Positions 16,970 through 20,855 of a stretch of DNA of 20,855 bases are shown piece after piece. A model generated the notes under the pieces. It worked only from the letters and a program-made list of their open reading frames with translations, made no database searches and was not told where the DNA came from. The stretch is from JBMNUL01 sp050946255 (lineage in GTDB: Bacteria > Actinomycetota > Coriobacteriia > Coriobacteriales > CADBOM01), in contig JBMNUL010000032.1 in the NCBI GenBank assembly GCA_050946255.1, positions 1 to 20,855 on the forward strand. Direction: 5' to 3'. Both the position numbers and the translations under genes were made by a program. Positions within the stretch are counted from its first letter, which is position 1. Each line of letters starts with the position of its first letter.

Positions 16970-17923
16970 ATGGGCATTGGGGCAACTTCTGAGATAATCA
17001 ACATCACTCCCGAGCTTGGCAACATCGGCGACATAGTATTCGCCCTGGGCGTTTTCGACGGTGTCCACATGGGTCACAGGAAGCTCATCTCGGACTGTTG
17101 CGAATATGCCAAAGAAGCAGGGGCGAAATCGGCGATCATGACCTTCGACGTCGACCCCGAGGAGATATTCGGAGATGCCAGCACGAGAAAGCTCCTGTCA
17201 AACGAGGACAGGATCTCGGTCCTATCCCGTCTCGGCGCCGACATGGTGTTGGTGTTGAAGTTCGACGAGCAGTTCTCCCAGGAGTCGCCTCAGATGTTCC
17301 TGGACACCGCGATTAGGACCCACATGAACCCGCTGGGAGTCTATGTGGGCTGCAACTTCAGGTTCGGGCATCGGGCAAGTGGAGACGCAAGGTTTCTCAA
17401 GAAAGCCCTGGGCGATGCCTGCAACGTGGTCGACGAGGAGCTTTTATGTCATAACGGGGAGCCAGTCACCGCCACACGCATCAGGGACCTCATAGAGAAT
17501 GGCAAGCTCGACGCTGCCAACCACATGCTGAACAGGATGCATTCCATGAGGACAAGGGTCGTGAAGGGCCGTCAGGTAGGTCGAACCATCGGGTATCCCA
17601 CTGCCAACCTCGTGGGCCTGCATGATTATGTGAAGCCATGCGACGGGGTATATGCGGGGTTCATCGTCGTAGAGGGGGAGTGTTACAGAACCTCTATTTC
17701 CGTTGGGGTGCCCAAGACGTTCGGAGACATCGAGTGGACCATCGAGGCTCACATCATCGATTTCGACAAGGATATATACGGCGAAGACGTTACCGTCTAT
17801 TTTGCAGAGTACCTGCGTCCAATGATCAAGTTCGATTCCACGGACGCGCTCGTGGCTCAAATTGCAGCCGACACAGAGCACGCCGCATCTCTTCCAATGC
17901 CTGAGGCTGATGAGCTTCTTTAG
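16970..17923 (+). CDS. ribF: Bifunctional riboflavin kinase / FMN adenylyltransferase RibF
   Basis: RibF makes FMN and FAD from riboflavin. The 317-residue protein has an N-terminal FAD-synthetase domain with GVFDGVHMGH (27-36) and the T-x-R-I-R end motif at 169-172. Its C-terminal flavokinase domain has GRTIGYPTAN (204-213), GVYAGF, and the catalytic-region segment EAHIIDFDKDIYGE followed by YLRPMIKF. ATG 16970 lies 25 bp after truB, with AAAGGAT upstream. The usual following genes rpsO and pnp are absent; two hairpins close the operon instead. Confidence 0.95.
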   Translation: MGIGATSEIINITPELGNIGDIVFALGVFDGVHMGHRKLISDCCEYAKEAGAKSAIMTFDVDPEEIFGDASTRKLLSNEDRISVLSRLGADMVLVLKFDEQFSQESPQMFLDTAIRTHMNPLGVYVGCNFRFGHRASGDARFLKKALGDACNVVDEELLCHNGEPVTATRIRDLIENGKLDAANHMLNRMHSMRTRVVKGRQVGRTIGYPTANLVGLHDYVKPCDGVYAGFIVVEGECYRTSISVGVPKTFGDIEWTIEAHIIDFDKDIYGEDVTVYFAEYLRPMIKFDSTDALVAQIAADTEHAASLPMPEADELL

Positions 17924-17956
17924 TGCTCCTCGCTGGCCCGGAATCTGTTTTACTCG

Positions 17957-17986
17957 AGGTCGTCCAATGCAGTAAGCGGACGACCT
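17957..17986 (+). terminator. Stem-loop after ribF
   Basis: AGGTCGTCC (17957-17965) pairs perfectly with GGACGACCT (17978-17986) around a 12-nt loop. Only a short TCTGT follows, so it is a weak terminator or a 3'-end hairpin preceding the better one at 17998. Confidence 0.6.
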
Positions 17987-17997
17987 TCTGTAGTGCT

Positions 17998-18032
17998 AGA
18001 GGTCTTTCAATTTCAAACAGAAACCTCTTTTT
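17998..18032 (+). terminator. Intrinsic terminator of the rimP-ribF cluster
   Basis: AGAGGT (17998-18003) pairs with ACCTCT (18023-18028), with extra A-T pairs inside, and runs into TTTTT (18028-18032). Together with the stem at 17957 it forms a double terminator. Confidence 0.75.
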
Positions 18033-18126
18033 GCAGTGTTGGAGCTCCTTAATAAAGTCTGGCATTAAATATATTGAGAGTCTTGCTGTTGTCTAAACTC
18101 CCGATAAACCCGCAAATTGTGTGCAG

Positions 18127-18155
18127 GCACAGTCTCGCATTATCAAAAACTGTGC
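18127..18155. promoter_or_regulatory. Candidate regulator-binding inverted repeat upstream of the MFS promoter
   Basis: GCACAGT (18127-18133) and ACTGTGC (18149-18155) are perfect complements with 22 bp between centres, about two helical turns. A third TGTGC lies just upstream (18120-18124). It sits about 25 bp upstream of the A-tract and -35, where an activator would bind. The regulator is unknown and not encoded in the window. Confidence 0.4.
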
Positions 18156-18163
18156 AATTCTAC

Positions 18164-18210
18164 AAAAATTTTTCTTGATTCTTGAAGAAATGTGGAGACT
18201 TTGTGATACT
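18164..18210 (+). promoter_or_regulatory. Promoter of the MFS transporter gene
   Basis: TTGAAG (18182-18187) and GATACT (18205-18210) are 17 bp apart with a TG one base before the -10. An AAAAATTTTT tract (18164-18173) lies where an UP element would. The -35 is embedded in the perfect palindrome TTCTTGAAGAA (18179-18189), a possible operator. Predicted start is near 18217, giving a ~168-nt leader. Confidence 0.55.
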
Positions 18211-18227
18211 TTATTAGGGTATTTAAT

Positions 18228-18262
18228 TTGAGCGCTTATAAACATGCTCTGTCTGCGCTCAA
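18228..18262 (+). other. 5' leader hairpin of the MFS mRNA
   Basis: TTGAGCGC (18228-18235) and GCGCTCAA (18255-18262) pair perfectly around a 19-nt loop, beginning ~11 nt from the predicted transcript start. No T-run follows. It could protect the 5' end or be part of a regulatory fold. Confidence 0.5.
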
Positions 18263-18384
18263 GGCGGAAGGAATCGGCAAATCACAGGTTTCATTCTTCG
18301 CGGATGAGAGGAGTGATGAATAGAGAGCTGCAGTTCGTCATGCTGCTTCCTTTTCGCCATGAAAATCGATAGGAGGGTGTGTCA

Positions 18385-19617
18385 ATGACAGTTGATACAA
18401 AAGCCGCTGAGCTAGCTCCTAAGGAGCCAAGTGGGATTAGGACAGTAGCTGTTCTGCTGGTCCAGATCATCTCAATGGGGTTTGTAGTCGTAACCCCGGC
18501 CATGGCAGTGTTCATGCAATACTTCGCTGAAGATGCAGCTGCAACTGGAATGCCTATTCAGCTCATCTCAACTCTGCCCACGCTTACAACAGTTATCGGT
18601 ATTCTTATTTCAGGTGCTCTAGTTGGTAAGTATGTCAAGCACCGTACCCTTGCAATCATTGCAACGCTGCTCTTTACCATCTTCGGTACTTGGCCTGCAG
18701 TCTTCTATGATTACGGCACCGTTCTCATCTGCCGTGCTCTCTGCGGTCTCGGCCTTGGTCTTCTGAACCCGCTAGCCTCGGCAATCATTCTTGGATGCTA
18801 CACAGGAAACAAGCAGGCCAACCTCCTCGGTTGGGGAACTCTTGTCATGAACGGCGGCGGAATTGTGCTGCAGACCCTCGGTGGAATCCTCGGTGGAATG
18901 GACCCAACCGGTCAGCTCGTGTTCTGGGCTCACCTCTTTGGAATCATCGCCGTAGTCTTCGCATTCCTGCTCCCGAATCCTGAGATTCCCGCAACTGACT
19001 CAGAGGGCAAGAAGATGAAGATTCACATCCACAGGGATGTTTGGATCATGTTCGTCATCCTGTTCCTCTTCCAGATGTTCAACTATCCTGCAATGCTCAA
19101 CGCTGGAACCATCCTCATGGGAACCGGTATGGATATGTCCTCCGCAGTCGTCGCTGCAGGAATGGCACTCAACCTCTTCACCATCTTCGGAATGGTTGCA
19201 GGCGCAATCTTCGGTACCGTGTTCAAGCACATCAAGAAGTGGATCATTCCTCTGGGATGGATTCTCTGCGCACTGGGTATTCTCCTGGTCGTCACTGCTG
19301 GAAACGTCGTCATGCTCTGCATCGGATTCTCCCTCTTGGGAATCGGCTTCGACTTCGTGCTTCCTGCTATGACCTCTTGGATCGGCCTTGTCTCCAACGA
19401 GGCATCTTATCCAATGTCGATCACTGTCATGCAGATAGGCATTCAGCTCGGAAGCTTCATCGCCACTTATTGGCTGCAGCTCCTCCTCGCCACCGTCGGC
19501 GACATCGTGTACTTCCCAGGTTATGTGGAGTGCGCGTTCTGCGTCGTGTTCGCGATCGTCTTTGTCTTCGTGAACCCGTTCAAGAGGGCGGAAAACCAGG
19601 AGCAGGCTTCTGCATAA
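18385..19617 (+). CDS. MFS transporter, substrate unknown
   Basis: A 410-residue very hydrophobic protein with about 12 predicted membrane segments (the first ~20-45) and a polar central loop (about residues 198-218, PATDSEGKKMKIHIHRD) between the two halves, the layout of a major facilitator superfamily permease. G77-x9-R87 (after SGA, GKYVKHR) matches the motif-A loop between segments 2 and 3, and R117-A-L-C-G-L-G-L-G matches the segment-4 motif. ATG 18385 with AGGAGG at 18371-18376 is preferred to GTG 18379, which is too close to that site. The gene stands alone between terminators, with its own promoter and long leader. Codons such as GGA/ATC/CTC/TGC look more uniform than in neighbours, hinting at high expression. 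I cannot name a substrate. Confidence 0.9.
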   Translation: MTVDTKAAELAPKEPSGIRTVAVLLVQIISMGFVVVTPAMAVFMQYFAEDAAATGMPIQLISTLPTLTTVIGILISGALVGKYVKHRTLAIIATLLFTIFGTWPAVFYDYGTVLICRALCGLGLGLLNPLASAIILGCYTGNKQANLLGWGTLVMNGGGIVLQTLGGILGGMDPTGQLVFWAHLFGIIAVVFAFLLPNPEIPATDSEGKKMKIHIHRDVWIMFVILFLFQMFNYPAMLNAGTILMGTGMDMSSAVVAAGMALNLFTIFGMVAGAIFGTVFKHIKKWIIPLGWILCALGILLVVTAGNVVMLCIGFSLLGIGFDFVLPAMTSWIGLVSNEASYPMSITVMQIGIQLGSFIATYWLQLLLATVGDIVYFPGYVECAFCVVFAIVFVFVNPFKRAENQEQASA

Positions 19618-19664
19618 GCTTGTCGACCGATCTCTAGGTGCGTTTAATCAGGCTGCCTAGATTG

Positions 19665-19701
19665 AATCCGGGATGGCGGGAAACCGCTGTCCCGGATTTT
19701 T
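19665..19701 (+). terminator. Intrinsic terminator of the MFS gene
   Basis: AATCCGGGA (19665-19673) and TCCCGGATT (19689-19697) form a perfect 9-bp stem with an inner GCGG-GAAA-CCGC stem capped by a GNRA loop, followed by six T's (19696-19701). This is a textbook terminator. A small CTAGG/CCTAG repeat (19634-19638, 19656-19660) precedes it. Confidence 0.9.
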
Positions 19702-20216
19702 TCTGCGTGGGAGCTTGCGCTCTTTCGCTATTACTTGTGTAGCTCATGCGCGCATACGTTTTTCGGTTGTGCAGGGCCAGGCTTCCTCATCCTCTTTGTT
19801 CCCAACCCCACAGAGCAAGTGGACACATCTCCGGCAATGCTCTTTCCTGCCGTGCTTTGTCATCTTCAAACCCTTCAAAGCGGCAAATGGTCTTCGAAAT
19901 CTTCTCAGGTCAGAATACCTTTCAATATTTAGCGATGAAGGGTGATTCAAAGCACAATACCTTGCGCTTTTTTGTATGCGCTTGACCATTTTGCTGCAGC
20001 AATATCGATATTTTCTGGGCAAATGACCGTCTTTGCCAGAAAAGCTGCTGCATTTTATGCCTTAGACCCGCTAAATGAGTTCAATCAACGTATTTATTTA
20101 TCTGAAAGGCTGTCTTCACGGCTACAATCAACACCGCTATCCCTAACTATGTGTTTTCCATGGTTTTATATGGGATTTTTTGTTTTTGTATCCGTTAAAC
20201 GAGAGGAGAAGCATCC
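19702..20216. other. 515-bp non-coding region upstream of hppA
   Basis: More AT-rich than the coding flanks. Short frames exist on both strands (for example 19744-20022 on the minus strand) but none shows a ribosome-binding site, a known motif or coding-like composition. It holds a 10-bp palindrome ATGCGCGCAT (19746-19755), the palindrome/hairpin cluster at 19982-20052, and a T-rich stretch (20164-20188) before the hppA ribosome-binding site GAGAGGAG (20201-20208). I find no convincing -35/-10 pair; TTGACC at 19982 is the best -35 but lacks a good -10. Confidence 0.6.
19991..20052 (+). promoter_or_regulatory. Cluster of palindromes and alternative hairpins upstream of hppA
   Basis: TTGCTGCAGCAA (19991-20002) and AATATCGATATT (20001-20012) are two perfect 12-bp palindromes that share two bases. 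Directly after, TTTTCTGGGCAAA (20011-20023) pairs with TTTGCCAGAAAA (20032-20043), 12 pairs with one bulged G. GCAGC (19996-20000) can close the same hairpin with GCTGC (20044-20048), or TGCAGC can pair with GCTGCA (20047-20052). Tandem operators in DNA or a switchable RNA leader are both possible. Confidence 0.5.
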
Positions 20217-20855
20217 ATGTCTTATCTGGCTTGGATAGCGCCTGTATGTGCGCTCATCGGCATTTGCTTTGCCGCGTACTTCGGGCGTTGGGTCTTGAAG
20301 CAGGACCCGGGCAACGAGAAGATGCAGAAGATCTCTGGTCAGATTCAGAAGGGCGCTAAGGCTTTCCTGTTCTCAGAGTACAAGATCTTGATCATCTTCG
20401 TTGTAATCGTCGCGATATTGTTAGGTCTGTTCCTTGGGACCCCCGAGTTCCCGGCCAGAGGTTGGTTCACAGGTCTCGCGTTCATCACGGGCGCCATTCT
20501 CTCGGTTGCAGCTGGTTATGTTGGCATGACCGTTGCAACCCGTGCTAACGCCAGGACCGCTTGGGCTGCAATGGACAGCATCTCTCCTGCCCTCAAGATC
20601 GCGTTCCGTTCTGGAATCACGATGGGCTTGGTAGTTGCATCCTTCGGCCTCATGGGAATTTCGCTCTGGGCGATTTTCGTTCTGCTCGTAGGCGATCCTC
20701 AGCCAGAAATCATCAACGGTTTTGCAATGGGTGCTTCTTCAGTTGCACTGTTTGCCCGTGTTGGTGGTGGAATCTACACCAAGGCCGCAGACGTTGGAGC
20801 CGACCTCGTCGGCAAGGTCGAGGCTGGAATCCCCGAGGACGATCCCCGCAACCCT
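20217..20855 (+). CDS. hppA: Membrane-bound ion-pumping pyrophosphatase (HppA), 3' partial
   Basis: The M-PPase couples hydrolysis of pyrophosphate to pumping of H+ or Na+ across the membrane. The first 213 codons are present and the frame runs off the right edge. Visible are an N-terminal membrane segment (about 4-21) and MQKISGQIQKGAKAFLFSEYK, then further membrane segments. GYVGMTVATRANART follows, and then the family signature from G183 with GGGIYTKAADVGADLVGK and ending VEAGIPEDDPRNP. These Asp/Lys residues form the pyrophosphate/Mg site. The residues that decide K+ dependence and H+ versus Na+ specificity lie outside the window. ATG 20217 follows GAGAGGAG at 20201-20208. No gene precedes it for 600 bp, so it has its own control region. 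Confidence 0.95.
   Translation, partial: MSYLAWIAPVCALIGICFAAYFGRWVLKQDPGNEKMQKISGQIQKGAKAFLFSEYKILIIFVVIVAILLGLFLGTPEFPARGWFTGLAFITGAILSVAAGYVGMTVATRANARTAWAAMDSISPALKIAFRSGITMGLVVASFGLMGISLWAIFVLLVGDPQPEIINGFAMGASSVALFARVGGGIYTKAADVGADLVGKVEAGIPEDDPRNP

Noticed and set aside
18221..18245. Catabolite-response (cre) site
   Set aside because: TTTGAGCGCTTATAAACA was compared with the cre consensus but misses key positions; it is better explained as one arm of the 18228-18262 hairpin.
18244..18372. 42-codon leader gene MLCLRSRR...
   Set aside because: There is no ribosome-binding site for the first ATG, the closest AGGAG is too near the later ATG at 18316, and the composition is not protein-like. 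Kept only as part of the leader finding.
19982..20012. TTGACC as -35 of an hppA promoter
   Set aside because: No acceptable -10 at 16-18 bp (the sequence there is ATCGAT/TCGATA); only GATATT at 19 bp. Not strong enough to list as a promoter.
19744..20022. 92-codon minus-strand frame and several + strand frames of 65-98 codons between 19673 and 20238
   Set aside because: No ribosome-binding sites, no recognisable motifs, Cys/Arg/Phe-rich random composition, and overlap with palindromes and the hppA start.

Overview
The window is about 57% GC by eye. It looks like a chromosomal segment of an actinobacterium, most likely from class Coriobacteriia. The evidence is the gene order (yloV-like tail, recG, rsmD, coaD, a DivIVA/SepIVA-like coiled-coil gene, DUF177), a shortened rimP-nusA-ylxR-infB-rbfA-nrnA-truB-ribF cluster, and heavy use of AGG/AGA arginine codons. 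This placement is inference from memory of gene content; no search was run. All supported genes lie on the + strand. There is no insertion sequence, phage gene, CRISPR array, tRNA or rRNA that I can support.

Layout: (1) 1-3753 holds the end of a DAK2/YloV-type gene, then recG, rsmD and coaD. (2) 3754-5197 holds a DivIVA/SepIVA-like coiled-coil gene ended by a clear terminator, an array of four degenerate ~58-bp repeats, and the DUF177 zinc protein gene whose ribosome-binding site sits in the last repeat. The rpmF gene usually found after DUF177 is absent. (3) 5198-9147 holds an AT-rich promoter/leader region and a single-chain 1225-residue ABC transporter (ATPase + acidic linker + FtsX-type permease with a very large outside domain). 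(4) 9148-17923 is the classic translation/transcription cluster: a leader with a promoter and two terminator-like hairpins, then rimP, nusA, ylxR, infB, rbfA, nrnA, truB and ribF. (5) 17924-19701 holds terminators, a well-marked promoter/leader and an MFS permease gene with its own terminator. (6) 19702-20855 holds about 515 bp of non-coding DNA rich in palindromes, then the start of a membrane-bound H+/Na+-pyrophosphatase gene (hppA), cut by the window edge.

Functionally this is mostly core biology: DNA repair (RecG), ribosome maturation and rRNA modification (RsmD, RimP, RbfA, TruB, DUF177), transcription and translation factors (NusA, IF2, YlxR), RNA turnover (NrnA), and cofactor synthesis (CoaD for CoA, RibF for FMN/FAD). 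Two membrane transporters and a pyrophosphatase are set among them, each behind its own regulatory-looking leader.

The points most worth a second look are the C-terminal Cys/His knuckle appended to NusA, the 58-bp repeat array that carries the DUF177 ribosome-binding site, the promoter-then-terminator leader of the rimP-nusA operon, the structured leaders of the MFS and hppA genes, and the acidic low-complexity insertion inside the RecG helicase core. I see no complete novel multi-gene system here.
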